Program-made: the position numbers and the translations under genes
Assembly: GCF_000621785.1 (NCBI RefSeq)
Contig: NZ_KK211346.1
Coordinates: 511,754-575,753, forward strand
From: Ruminococcus flavefaciens ND2009
Lineage (GTDB): Bacteria > Bacillota > Clostridia > Oscillospirales > Ruminococcaceae
Reading direction: 5' to 3'
Length of the DNA: 64,000 nt
Part shown: piece by piece, positions 33,448 through 42,304 of the stretch
How positions within the stretch are numbered: the first letter of the stretch is position 1
How the letters are laid out: each line of letters begins with the position of its first letter
Notes under the pieces: model-generated
What the model was told of the DNA's origin: nothing
The model's database searches: none
What the model saw: the letters and a program-made list of their open reading frames with translations, nothing else

Positions 33448-35385
33448 ATGGCTAAAAAGTCCCCGGTGAGCGAGAAGGAAACGGCTGTAAAAGCTGCTGA
33501 CAAGCTCATGAAAGACGTTAACGACCCGATAGAAGCTGCAATGGAGCCCGAAGCACCTAAAAAAGTAAGGTTTCCAAGGCTGAAAAAATTCAATGAGAAG
33601 AGAGAGCAGAACACAACTAAATACAGCAAGCTGAATGTGTTCCTGATGGTGATATTTCCCCTATTCATATGCAGTATGGCAGAGATAACTCAGTCAAAGC
33701 ACTTCACTTCTTATTTCAGTTTCTGGACAGAAAGACCTACTGTCCTTATATTCGATATACTGCTGACAGCGATCTTCTTTGTATTTTTTCTCGGTATTTT
33801 CAAAAAAGGCTGGATCGCAATGACTGTTCACAGCTTTATCTATATGGCGCTGAGTACTACCGAGCTTTTCAAGTACGGAACAAACGGCAATCACCTTATT
33901 CTTTCCGACATGAAGCTGGTCAGAAGCGTAAAAAGCCTGACTTCGTTCGCATATATAAAGATCACGCCTCAGCTGATTCTGTACTATGCTATCGTCGTTG
34001 CGTTCATACTTGTTGCAATGTACTTCAATCCAAAACTGAAGGCAACTCCCATAAAGCGAGTTACCGTGTCATGCGCCTGTGTTCTTCCTGTTGCAGCACT
34101 TATCGTGCTCCCTGCTTTTTATAATCCCGTTTACAGGACATTCAAGCTTGATACAACAAATGCTACAAATACATTTATTCTGAATGAAAAATTCGATAAG
34201 AACCACTTCCTCGCATTCCTTATTCAGACAGCTACCGAGAGTTACTCCAACAGACTTGTCGTTCCAGAAGGATACAGCGAAGAATACATAGATCAGCTCA
34301 TGAACATTCCCGTTGATACAAACGAGGACTTCAACGGCGGCAAAAAGCCCAATGTTATCGTTATCATGAGTGAATCCTACGCTGACTTCAGAGTATTTGA
34401 CCAGCTGGATATTGACAAGGACTGCTATAAGTACTTTGACAGAGCCGCTTCCGAAGGAAAAGGCGGTATAGCAATAACTCCTACATACGCAAGCTGGACC
34501 GTAAGATCAGAATTTGAACTTCTTTTCGGTCTCCCTGTAAGAGGACTTAATACACCGAATATGCCTCAGCGTGAGCTGGCTGACCGTGAGCAGCCAGCCC
34601 TCGCTCAGTATTACAAGAGCTGGGGATATGAGACCGTTTACGTCCACCCGTTTATGAGCGGTTTCTACAGCAGAGCAAGGATCTACGGTCACTTCGGCTT
34701 TGAAAAGATGATATATCATGACGATCAGGCTGCCTCAACAGATTTTACTGTTCCCGTAAAGCATTTCGGAACATATGTTGATGATGCAACTGTTTTTGAT
34801 CAGATCATCTATGAGCTCAAAAATTCAGAAAAGCCTGTATACCTCCATACAACTACAATGCAGAATCACCAGCCTTATAATCAGGGCGATGATCCCGATG
34901 ATGAATTCGGCAACTACCTGACCTGGATACAGCATTCAAATGAGGGACTCAAGGAATTTCTGTCTGAGATCAAAGAACTTGATGAGCCGACCCTTGTCTT
35001 CTTTGTCGGCGATCACTTCCCTTCTCTCCGCGGAGAAACAAGTGTTTATAATCAGCTGGGTCTCAGCGGAGAAAACTGTAAGCCCCTTTATCAGCAGAAG
35101 TATTTTTTCTGGAGCAACTATGATGCCGATTTCTCATACATTCCCGATCATGAGACATCGTTCTTCTATATGCCCTATGTGATACTCAATATAATTGACG
35201 CTCCCAGAGATGCTTTTATCGAAAAAATGAACGGATTTATGGAAACAGAGCCCGTTTATTCCTCAGAGTACAACAGCGATATACCTCGGAATGAGGATCT
35301 TGATATTATTACCATCGACCGAGTTATCATGGAAGAATTCTCACCTTCCCCTATTCCCGAAGATGAGTTGTCTACACATAATTAA
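33448..35385 (+). CDS. LTA synthase family sulfatase-fold membrane protein
   Basis: 645 aa. A basic/charged cytoplasmic start (~1-60), five membrane helices (~62-80, ~95-118, ~122-142, ~170-190, ~205-225), then an extracellular alkaline-phosphatase-fold domain from ~298 (PNVIVIMSESYADF with metal Glu), the nucleophile Thr region YASWTVRSEFELL (~352), VHPFMSGFYSR and FVGDHFPS (metal Asp-His). The layout is that of LtaS, which polymerises glycerol phosphate from phosphatidylglycerol. Whether the product is lipoteichoic acid or another phospho-modified envelope glycan is not decided. Confidence 0.88.
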   Translation: MAKKSPVSEKETAVKAADKLMKDVNDPIEAAMEPEAPKKVRFPRLKKFNEKREQNTTKYSKLNVFLMVIFPLFICSMAEITQSKHFTSYFSFWTERPTVLIFDILLTAIFFVFFLGIFKKGWIAMTVHSFIYMALSTTELFKYGTNGNHLILSDMKLVRSVKSLTSFAYIKITPQLILYYAIVVAFILVAMYFNPKLKATPIKRVTVSCACVLPVAALIVLPAFYNPVYRTFKLDTTNATNTFILNEKFDKNHFLAFLIQTATESYSNRLVVPEGYSEEYIDQLMNIPVDTNEDFNGGKKPNVIVIMSESYADFRVFDQLDIDKDCYKYFDRAASEGKGGIAITPTYASWTVRSEFELLFGLPVRGLNTPNMPQRELADREQPALAQYYKSWGYETVYVHPFMSGFYSRARIYGHFGFEKMIYHDDQAASTDFTVPVKHFGTYVDDATVFDQIIYELKNSEKPVYLHTTTMQNHQPYNQGDDPDDEFGNYLTWIQHSNEGLKEFLSEIKELDEPTLVFFVGDHFPSLRGETSVYNQLGLSGENCKPLYQQKYFFWSNYDADFSYIPDHETSFFYMPYVILNIIDAPRDAFIEKMNGFMETEPVYSSEYNSDIPRNEDLDIITIDRVIMEEFSPSPIPEDELSTHN

Positions 35386-35398
35386 GGAGAGTGACCCT

Positions 35399-35788
35399 AT
35401 GAAAGATCTGACAATCGGAATGACAGGCACGTCCGAGCTTACTGTTTCGGACAAGGACCTGGCAGTAAACGTAGGAAGCGGAAGCCTTGAAGTGCTCGCG
35501 ACTCCTGTTATGGTAATGCTTATGGAAAAGGCTGCTTGCAGCTGCATTTCAGATCAGCTCGAAAGCGATGAAACTACTGTAGGCACTGAAATGAACGTAA
35601 AGCATATCTCAGCAACCCCGAAAAACATGAAAGTCTGCGCCGAAGCAGAGCTCACAGAAGTAAACGGACGCGAGCTTGTATTCTCGGTCAAAGCTTATGA
35701 CGAAGCAGGCGATATAGGCGAAGGGATACACAAAAGATTTCTTGTCTACGGCGAAAAATTTACTGCAAAAACCTATTCAAAGCTATAA
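35399..35788 (+). CDS. FlK-like hotdog thioesterase
   Basis: 129 aa behind AAGGAGAGTG. One hotdog fold: GSGSLEVLATPVMVMLMEKAA (segments VLATP and MEKAA, active-site Thr/Glu region ~32-47), VGTEMNVKHISATP (~66-79, conserved His) and GIHKRFLV. This is the fluoroacetyl-CoA thioesterase-like group found widely in Firmicutes as hydrolases of small acyl-CoAs or relatives. It starts 13 bp after the LTA-synthase-like gene and ends at a strong terminator. Confidence 0.85.
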   Translation: MKDLTIGMTGTSELTVSDKDLAVNVGSGSLEVLATPVMVMLMEKAACSCISDQLESDETTVGTEMNVKHISATPKNMKVCAEAELTEVNGRELVFSVKAYDEAGDIGEGIHKRFLVYGEKFTAKTYSKL

Positions 35789-35792
35789 AAAC

Positions 35793-35825
35793 AACGGCTT
35801 TACCGATCGGTAAAGCCGTTTTCAT
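35793..35825. terminator. Bidirectional terminator between the thioesterase gene and htrA
   Basis: Perfect 14-bp palindromic arms (AACGGCTTTACCGA), T-rich tails on both sides. Confidence 0.85.
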
Positions 35826-35832
35826 TTATTAT

Positions 35833-37287
35833 TCAGTTTTCTGAGATCTTTGAATCGTCTTCAAAAGGAACAGCCTGTCCGACTCTTGTATATTTCCTCT
35901 CCTGAAGAGTAAGCTTGACCTTGATGTCCTTTCCCTGTCTTGATATGGTCAGAGTGATAGTATCCCCTGCCTTATACTTATTCTTGACTTCATTAAGCTC
36001 CTGAGCAGTTGTAACAGGTTCACCTTCAATGTCGATAATAACATCGCCTACTTCAAGCCCTGCAATATCAGCCGCACTTCCTGCCTGAACGGTACGAACA
36101 AGCACTCCTACAGGAATATCAAAGTATCTCGACTGAGCCTCGCTTATATCATTTGTATTTATACCGATCTGAGGTCTGCCTGTAACATAGCGATAGTTGA
36201 TAAGATCATCTATGATGACCTTTGCCTCCTTCATAGGAATAGCAAAGCAAAGTCCCTCAACACTTGCATAGTTGCTGCTGTAGCTCGATGACATCTTCGC
36301 GGAATTGATACCAATCACCTGTCCGCAACTGTTAAGGAGCGGACCTCCCGAGTTACCGCTGTTGATGGCAGCATCTGTCTGGATAAGGTTCATTTTCTTT
36401 TCGTTAATATCTATCTTTCTGTTAAGAGCAGATACGATACCGCTGGTAACAGTTCCGAAAAGATCAAATCCCAGAGGATTTCCTACTGCTATCACAAGCT
36501 CGCCGACTCTGAGTTCATCGCTATCTCCAAGTACAGCCGGTTTAAGACCGGTCTCATCCACCTTCAATACCGCAATATCTGTCTCCGGATCGTAAGCTAT
36601 GATAGTAGCTTCATGCTCGGTCTCATCACTGAAAAGCACCGAGACCTCTATAGCTTCACCTGCATTATACTCCTCATCATATACAACATGAGCGTTTGTG
36701 ACTATATACCCGTCATCTGATATGATAAAGCCTGTTCCGGTACCTCTAAGCTGCTGAGTCTGAGGCATTGTATTCCAGCCCCACATACTGAAGGACTGCT
36801 GCTGTTCAAACTCGAAAGTAGAAGCGACTCCGACAACAGATGGCATAATAGAATCAACAATATCAGGAAGCGGCTTTGCGTCTGAACGGGATGCAAGCTC
36901 AATAAGGCTCGGAATCGGTTCTTCCTCTTTCACTTCAGCAGGTTCGGAATTCTTAGCAACAGACTTTGAAGGTCCGCCTGAGTACTCAGCAAGCTCGTCC
37001 CTTGTTTCGTTAAGGAATTTATATACCTGAACTGTTCCTGTACCAAGAATAACCAGAGCAATAACACCCGCAATACATTTCAAAACGAAAAAAGGCTTTT
37101 TTGTCTTCTTATTCTTTACAGAGTTTTCTGAAGTGTAGGTATATGATCCGCCGCTGTAATTCAGACTGTTGGTCTCTTCCTGTCTGTTATCATCGTAGTG
37201 ATCTGAACTGTAATCAGTGTGATATTGATCCGAATTATTCCGATAATCGCTGCCAAACGGATCCCTATCATTATAATTATCTGACAT
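35833..37287 (-). CDS. htrA: HtrA/DegP-like membrane-anchored serine protease with PDZ domain
   Basis: 484 aa, start at the second ATG (the first lies in the AAAGGATG ribosome site). Residues 1-65 are Asp/Asn/Tyr-rich and disordered in the cytoplasm, ~66-88 a membrane helix, ~150-370 a trypsin-like domain with His in TNAHVV, Asp in DPETDIAVL and Ser in NSGNSGGPLL, ~380-465 one PDZ domain (GLEVGDVI). It degrades misfolded exported proteins. Located just downstream of the long noncoding stretch but separated from it by a terminator. Confidence 0.95.
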   Translation of the reverse strand: MSDNYNDRDPFGSDYRNNSDQYHTDYSSDHYDDNRQEETNSLNYSGGSYTYTSENSVKNKKTKKPFFVLKCIAGVIALVILGTGTVQVYKFLNETRDELAEYSGGPSKSVAKNSEPAEVKEEEPIPSLIELASRSDAKPLPDIVDSIMPSVVGVASTFEFEQQQSFSMWGWNTMPQTQQLRGTGTGFIISDDGYIVTNAHVVYDEEYNAGEAIEVSVLFSDETEHEATIIAYDPETDIAVLKVDETGLKPAVLGDSDELRVGELVIAVGNPLGFDLFGTVTSGIVSALNRKIDINEKKMNLIQTDAAINSGNSGGPLLNSCGQVIGINSAKMSSSYSSNYASVEGLCFAIPMKEAKVIIDDLINYRYVTGRPQIGINTNDISEAQSRYFDIPVGVLVRTVQAGSAADIAGLEVGDVIIDIEGEPVTTAQELNEVKNKYKAGDTITLTISRQGKDIKVKLTLQERKYTRVGQAVPFEDDSKISEN

Positions 37288-37402
37288 ACCGCTCATCCTT
37301 TCACATAATTTCTCACTATATTCTATTATAACCTTTTTTGTGATAATTATATGATAACCGCCGGAAAAAACAAATTATATATTAATTATATATTTGTTAT
37401 AC

Positions 37403-37432
37403 ATAACAAAAGCCCCGACATTTGTCGGGGCT
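37403..37432 (-). terminator. Terminator of the putative long noncoding RNA
   Basis: 10-bp stem AGCCCCGACA/TGTCGGGGCT, followed on the minus strand by TTTGTTAT. Confidence 0.75.
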
Positions 37433-38030
37433 GCTATTATTCAATTGTTTTAAGCGACTTTCATCGCTTGGCTAAATTACCCTTTGGACTCACCCTTTCG
37501 GATCAGATTTTAAATGTGTACCTCATTTTCATTGTACATCATTCCTTTAAATAAAGTAATCAAGCAATGTAAAAATTCTCCATTGGAATCACCTATAAAG
37601 TTGTATTTATCCGGCATCACTACTTCGGATCCGAATATCATGCAAGTTCATAAAGTAATAACCTAAATTCTCATTGGACTCAACCTTTACTTAAGATTTT
37701 TTCGCAATATATCTAAAGACTTATTGTCGAAATTTCAGATAACTCTGTATCTTCAAACTTTGACATGAAGCCGTTCAGATCAGCAATACGTCAGCTTTAT
37801 GATCAGTACTTAAAGCATATTTGAGCTTTTATCAATGGAACAAGCGCGAAGCCTATATTCCCGTAAATTTATGTCCGATCACTCAGCAAGCCCGCCGGCT
37901 TCACGATGCTGCTTTAAATTTTCTTCCATTGGACTCACTCTCCCTTCCGCATAAAATCATTTACATTGAGGCTATGCCCCAGTCCAAGTAAATCTAGCTT
38001 GGAGGACTCTGTTGAGCTCTCCTTTTCTCT
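37405..38030 (-). ncRNA. Putative ~625-nt structured noncoding RNA with internal repeats
   Basis: No convincing reading frame spans this kilobase gap, yet the minus strand has a consensus promoter at one end and a terminator at the other. A motif read GAGTCCAATG on the minus strand recurs with centres near 37488, 37587, 37678 and 37933. Two adjacent ~95-nt units share it plus ATTACTTTAT and GATCCGAA, so they are degenerate tandem repeats. Hairpins are visible near both ends (AGTCC-x-CCAAG/CTTGGACT around 37985-38010; AAGCGA/TCGCTT at 37452-37469). Tiny frames start inside some copies but are not conserved between them. It could also act as a leader upstream of htrA. Confidence 0.6.
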
Positions 38031-38036
38031 GTCTAT

Positions 38037-38065
38037 ATAATACCACATTATATGTGCAATGTCAA
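38037..38065 (-). promoter_or_regulatory. SigA promoter of the putative noncoding RNA
   Basis: Minus strand TTGACA (38060-38065), 17 bp, TATTAT (38037-38042): near-perfect, stronger than most coding-gene promoters here. Confidence 0.88.
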
Positions 38066-38197
38066 TAGTTTTCTCGCAACATTCACATTTATTTAGTGTA
38101 ATTCGGCATTAACAACAAACAAAGCTTCCTGTGATTGGAATATTTGACAATAAAAATCGGCTGATATTAAGCTATCCTGAAAAATATATGAAAACTC

Positions 38198-38226
38198 TTG
38201 CAATAAATCCAAAAAAGAGGTATAAT
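38198..38226 (+). promoter_or_regulatory. SigA promoter of the SGNH-like gene
   Basis: TTGCAA (38198-38203), 17 bp, TATAAT (38221-38226). Confidence 0.8.
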
Positions 38227-38233
38227 ATATTTG

Positions 38234-38306
38234 TGTGCCGCTTTGGCAGATCTCGGTGTGCCGCATACCGTAATTCGGCAGACTCTACGCTGAGTCAGGA
38301 GAAAAT
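38234..38306 (+). promoter_or_regulatory. Structured 5' leader of the SGNH-like gene
   Basis: The ~73-nt UTR holds three short hairpins in a row: TGCC/GGCA, TGCCG/CGGCA and GACTC/GAGTC. The 3' arm of the last touches the AGGAG ribosome site. This could tune translation; no known riboswitch was recognised. Confidence 0.4.
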
Positions 38307-39155
38307 ATGGCTAAAAATAAAAGTATCAGAAGGATCTCAAACAAGAAGCGCGGAAGACCTAAGGTACGTTTCAGTATATGGGGACTGTTATTGATATTCT
38401 TCCTTTCCTTCGCTACCTGCTTTGTATTATATATGGTCGCTGCAAACTATAAAGACGATTTCTTTTCAGAGGAATTTGAAAAGGTCGTGATCGAGGAGAA
38501 AAACGGAAAGAGCTCCTCCGACAATAACGGCAGCGAGAATTCAGATGCCCCAGACCAGAGCAGCGCTTTGAACGTTACTAATCCAATATCTCAGTCAGAA
38601 GCAAAGGATGCGTCCTATCTTGATAGCTGCTGTATGATCACTGATGCCACCCTTCAGGATATGGCAAAATATACAGGACTCAAGGATATGATCTCAAGCC
38701 CGGACCTCAGTGCCTCAGCTTGTACAACCGCTACTATTGAATCGTCATACGGAGTCAAGACAGCTTATGAGATCGCCCAGATAAAAAAACCTGAAATTGT
38801 TTACATCATGCTCGGCAGTGATATCGGTACAGCTTCTGTTGATAGTATGATCTCGAGCTACACAGAGCTTATAAAGAATCTTCGCGGATACCTTCCCAAC
38901 TCTGATATTTATATCATGCAGTATCCTCCGGTGAGAGATGACGATCCTTCAGTCAATAACGGGACCGTAAACGAGTTCAACACCAAGCTCCTCACAGTTG
39001 CTAATACTAATAATGTATATTGTATAGATACCAACACCGCACTAAAGGGTGTGGACGGAAAACTCTCTGATGAATTCCGTGATCCTGAGACAGGTGCACT
39101 GACAGAATCCGCATACAAAACCATAGCAGATTACATACTTTGTCATACTGTATAA
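38307..39155 (+). CDS. Membrane-anchored SGNH/GDSL-hydrolase-like exported protein
   Basis: 282 aa behind CAGGAG. A strongly basic start (KKRGRPKVR), one membrane helix (~24-46), a Ser/Asn/Asp-rich linker (~65-100) and an exported domain. That domain shows the SGNH order loosely: ITDATLQ where the GDSL block would be, YIMLGSDIG (~168-176, block with Gly/Asp), and YPPVRDDDPS (~213). The nucleophile Ser is not obvious (Asp-Ala in place of Asp-Ser), so activity is uncertain. Such proteins often act on cell-wall or exopolysaccharide acetyl groups. Ends at a strong hairpin terminator. Confidence 0.6.
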   Translation: MAKNKSIRRISNKKRGRPKVRFSIWGLLLIFFLSFATCFVLYMVAANYKDDFFSEEFEKVVIEEKNGKSSSDNNGSENSDAPDQSSALNVTNPISQSEAKDASYLDSCCMITDATLQDMAKYTGLKDMISSPDLSASACTTATIESSYGVKTAYEIAQIKKPEIVYIMLGSDIGTASVDSMISSYTELIKNLRGYLPNSDIYIMQYPPVRDDDPSVNNGTVNEFNTKLLTVANTNNVYCIDTNTALKGVDGKLSDEFRDPETGALTESAYKTIADYILCHTV

Positions 39156-39162
39156 TTTTTAC

Positions 39163-39190
39163 GCCGACCACTATATATAGTGGTCGGCTG
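39163..39190 (+). terminator. Terminator after the SGNH-like gene
   Basis: 13-bp palindromic arms (GCCGACCACTATA) followed by TGTTT; a strong stem with a modest T-run. Confidence 0.65.
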
Positions 39191-39314
39191 TTTACATTTT
39201 GTAGACCCCTTTTAAACGGCGAAATATCGCAAAAATCAAATTTTATAAAAGATTTATGCACGTTTGCTACAAATTTCTCCTTATTTTCTCATCGCTCATT
39301 GTCAACACTTCACA

Positions 39315-39343
39315 TTGACATCCGTCTCCGAATGCTATATACT
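39315..39343 (+). promoter_or_regulatory. SigA promoter of nrdDG
   Basis: TTGACA (39315-39320), 17 bp, TATACT (39338-39343). Confidence 0.85.
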
Positions 39344-39384
39344 ATACATTAGAGCAATTGAAAGACAGATACTATATATTGTGT
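39340..39384 (+). promoter_or_regulatory. Pair of NrdR-box-like operators
   Basis: TACTATATATTGTGT at 39370-39384 reads ACACAATATATAGTA on the other strand, matching the NrdR box. A weaker copy TACTATACATTAGAG lies exactly 30 bp upstream (39340-39354) over the -10. NrdR normally binds two boxes about three helical turns apart and represses ribonucleotide reductase genes. nrdR itself is not in this window. Confidence 0.75.
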
Positions 39385-39403
39385 TTGGAGGTATGATAAA
39401 GAA

Positions 39404-41722
39404 ATGATAATCCACATTATCAAAAGAGACGGACGAAAGGTTCCTTTTAATATAGAGAAGATAGCAAACGCTATTTTCAAGGCTGCTCAGGCTCGGGGGG
39501 GCACTGACTTCAATGTAGCTATGGATGTAGCCGTTGAGGTATGCAGACTATATGAGGAACAGAATCCCGGCAAGACTCCCACTGTTGAAGAAATACAGGA
39601 CCTGGTCGAGAAGGTACTTATCGAAAAGGGTCACGCTAAAACAGCAAAGGCATATATTCTCTATCGTTACGAGCGTACACGCTCACGTGAGATGAAAACC
39701 AATCTGATGTGCGTACTCAACGAACTCACCTTCAGTCCTGCCAAAGACAGTGACATTAAGCGCGAAAATGCAAATATAGACGGCGATACAGCCATGGGCA
39801 CCATGCTCAAGTACGGCTCTGTATCCGCAAAGGAATACTATGAGATGTACGTCCTCGAGCCCGCACACGCTAAGGCTCACCGTGAGGGCGATATTCACAT
39901 CCATGACCTTGATTTCTACACTCTCACGACCACCTGCACACAGATCGATCTGAAGAAGCTTTTCACTAACGGCTTCTCCACAGGACACGGCTTCCTCAGA
40001 GAGCCTAACGATATAGCAAGCTATTCAGCTCTTGCCTGTATCGCTATCCAGTCCAACCAGAACGATCAGCACGGCGGTCAGAGTATCCCTACATTTGATT
40101 ATGCTATGGCTGATGGCGTAAAGAAGACCTATGCTGCAAGATATACACAGAACGTAGCAAGAGCCCTCTCCCTCATCGGCGGCGTCGAGAACGAATTCGA
40201 GGTAATGGATAATATAAAGAAAGAAATATCCGAAAACTTCGGTCTGAAACCTGTCCTTGCTCATGATAACGGCTACCAGGAAAAGGAAATGGAGCTTCTG
40301 CTAAAGTATACTGATAAGGAAACTGCTGAGAAAATTCAGGCTTTCGCCACAAGAAATGCCGAGAAGGAAACAGACAGAGCTACTTACCAGGCTATGGAGG
40401 CACTGATCCACAACCTCAATACCATGAACAGCCGTGCAGGTGCACAGACACCTTTCAGCTCTATCAACTACGGTACAGATACAACTCCCGAAGGAAGAAT
40501 GGTCATCAAGAACGTTCTCCTCGCTCAGGAAGCAGGTCTCGGTAACGGCGAGACACCTATCTTCCCCATACATATCTTCAAGATCAAGGACGGTATCAAC
40601 TACAACCCCACCGATCCTAACTATGATCTGTTCAAGCTTGCCTGTCGTGTTTCTGCAAAGCGACTCTTCCCTAACTTCTCATTCATTGACGCTCCCTATA
40701 ACCTTCAGTACTACAAGGAGGGCAATCCTGATACTGAGATCGCTTATATGGGCTGCCGTACAAGAGTTATCGGAAATAATTACGATCCCTCAAGAGAGAT
40801 CGTTACAGGCAGAGGCAATCTCAGCTTTACTTCAATAAATCTTCCCAGACTCGCTATCAAGGCTGACCACAATGTAGGTCTCTTCTTTGAGATGCTGGAA
40901 GAAAAAATGGAACTGGTCATCGACCAGCTCATGCACAGATTCAAGATACAGTCCCAGAAAAGAGTAAGAAATTATCCTTTCCTTATGGGTCAGGGTATAT
41001 GGATAGATTCCGACAAGCTCTCAGCTGATGATACAGTTGGAGAGGTTCTCAAGCACGGAACACTTTCAGTAGGATTTATCGGTCTTGCTGAAACTCTGAA
41101 AGCTCTTATCGGTGCTCACCACGGTGAAAGCGAGGAGGCTCGAGAGCTCGGTCTGGAGATCGTTTCTGCTATGAGAAAGCGCCTTGACGAGGAGTCAAAG
41201 AGAACAGGTCTCAACTTCTCTCTCCTTGCTACTCCTGCAGAAGGCCTCTCAGGCAGATTTGTCCGTATGGACGCTAAAAAATATGGTATCATCGAGGGCG
41301 TTACCGACCGCGAATACTATACGAACTCATTCCACGTACCTGTTTACTATCCTATCAGCGCATTTGAGAAGATAAAGATCGAAGCTCCTTACCATGAGCT
41401 TACAAACGCAGGTCACATCAGCTATATCGAGCTTGACGGTGATCCTCTTGAAAATCTCAGCGCATTTGAAAAGATAGTTCGCTGCATGAAGGAATCAGGC
41501 ATAGGCTATGGTGCTATCAACCACCCTGTTGACCGTGATCCCTGCTGTGGATACACAGGTATTATCGGCGAAACTTGTCCCTGCTGCGGCAGAAAAGAGC
41601 ACTCCAACAATGTTGCTTTCGACAGGATCCGTCGTATCACAGGTTACCTCGTAGGTACTCTTGACCGTTTCAATAACGGCAAGCGTGCTGAAGAGCATGA
41701 CCGTGTAAAGCATGATGTATGA
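39404..41722 (+). CDS. nrdD: Anaerobic ribonucleoside-triphosphate reductase
   Basis: 772 aa. N-terminal ATP-cone (~1-90, IKRDGRKVPFN), catalytic barrel with HIHDLDFY and the thiyl/second Cys region, C-terminal zinc site CCGYTGIIGETCPCCG, and the glycyl radical loop RITGYLVGTLDRF ~25 residues from the end. Makes dNTPs without oxygen using formate as reductant; needs NrdG to form the Gly radical. GGAGG lies 12 nt before the ATG. Twelve bp separate it from nrdG. Confidence 0.97.
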   Translation: MIIHIIKRDGRKVPFNIEKIANAIFKAAQARGGTDFNVAMDVAVEVCRLYEEQNPGKTPTVEEIQDLVEKVLIEKGHAKTAKAYILYRYERTRSREMKTNLMCVLNELTFSPAKDSDIKRENANIDGDTAMGTMLKYGSVSAKEYYEMYVLEPAHAKAHREGDIHIHDLDFYTLTTTCTQIDLKKLFTNGFSTGHGFLREPNDIASYSALACIAIQSNQNDQHGGQSIPTFDYAMADGVKKTYAARYTQNVARALSLIGGVENEFEVMDNIKKEISENFGLKPVLAHDNGYQEKEMELLLKYTDKETAEKIQAFATRNAEKETDRATYQAMEALIHNLNTMNSRAGAQTPFSSINYGTDTTPEGRMVIKNVLLAQEAGLGNGETPIFPIHIFKIKDGINYNPTDPNYDLFKLACRVSAKRLFPNFSFIDAPYNLQYYKEGNPDTEIAYMGCRTRVIGNNYDPSREIVTGRGNLSFTSINLPRLAIKADHNVGLFFEMLEEKMELVIDQLMHRFKIQSQKRVRNYPFLMGQGIWIDSDKLSADDTVGEVLKHGTLSVGFIGLAETLKALIGAHHGESEEARELGLEIVSAMRKRLDEESKRTGLNFSLLATPAEGLSGRFVRMDAKKYGIIEGVTDREYYTNSFHVPVYYPISAFEKIKIEAPYHELTNAGHISYIELDGDPLENLSAFEKIVRCMKESGIGYGAINHPVDRDPCCGYTGIIGETCPCCGRKEHSNNVAFDRIRRITGYLVGTLDRFNNGKRAEEHDRVKHDV

Positions 41723-41734
41723 TCAGGTGATTTA

Positions 41735-42235
41735 ATGGAACTCAGAATTGCGGGAACTGTCAACGACTCCATCGTTGACGGTCCCGGAATAAGATTTACT
41801 GTTTTTGTTCAGGGCTGCCCCCATAACTGCAAGGGCTGCCACAATCCTCAGACCCATGATTTCAACGGCGGTACTCTCACCACTACCGAGGAGCTGCTTG
41901 AGAAGATAAAAAGCAATCCCCTGCTTGACGGCGTGACGTTCAGCGGCGGAGAGCCCTTCTGTCAGGCAGAAGCTCTCTCAGAGCTTGGCAAAGAGATCAG
42001 AAAGCTCGGTCTCAACATCGTAACATATACGGGCTATACGTTTGAGCAGCTTTATAATGACCGCAAAAAAAATCACTGGCAGGAACTTCTTGAAGTAACT
42101 GATGTGCTTATCGACGGCCCCTTTATCCTTGAACAGAAGGATTGGGAGATAAAATTCCGCGGAAGTTCAAATCAGCGCTACATCGACTGTCAGAAAAGTC
42201 TGGTTGAAGGACTTGTGATCGAAACAGAACCATAA
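41735..42235 (+). CDS. nrdG: Anaerobic ribonucleotide reductase activating protein
   Basis: 166 aa. Radical SAM motif QGCPHNCKGCHNP (CxxxCxxC, ~26-33), preceded by GPGIRFTVF and followed by TFSGGEPF, as in NrdG. It cleaves SAM reductively to install the glycyl radical on NrdD. Last gene of the pair, ended by a strong terminator. Confidence 0.97.
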   Translation: MELRIAGTVNDSIVDGPGIRFTVFVQGCPHNCKGCHNPQTHDFNGGTLTTTEELLEKIKSNPLLDGVTFSGGEPFCQAEALSELGKEIRKLGLNIVTYTGYTFEQLYNDRKKNHWQELLEVTDVLIDGPFILEQKDWEIKFRGSSNQRYIDCQKSLVEGLVIETEP

Positions 42236-42242
42236 AAAAAGA

Positions 42243-42285
42243 ATCCCGAAAGCGATATAATACCGCTTTCGGGATATTTTATTTA
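42243..42285 (+). terminator. Terminator of nrdDG
   Basis: 12-bp perfect stem ATCCCGAAAGCG/CGCTTTCGGGAT followed by a T-rich run. Confidence 0.9.
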
Positions 42286-42304
42286 TCAATACAGTATTTT
42301 GGGT

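Noticed and set aside
37351-37554. 67-codon frame in the htrA-upstream gap (plus strand)
   Set aside because: No ribosome site and it crosses the terminator hairpin of the putative RNA.
37735-37741. Exact 0A box inside the long noncoding stretch
   Set aside because: It is ~290 bp downstream of the only promoter there and not near another, so it is best taken as chance.
37475-37944. Four repeats resembling a CRISPR array
   Set aside because: Repeat cores are only ~10-20 bp, degenerate, with spacings of 99, 91 and 255 bp, and no cas genes are near.
39393-39407. Four-codon leader peptide ending on the nrdD start
   Set aside because: Its ATG is one base from GGAGG, too close for initiation; likely coincidence.
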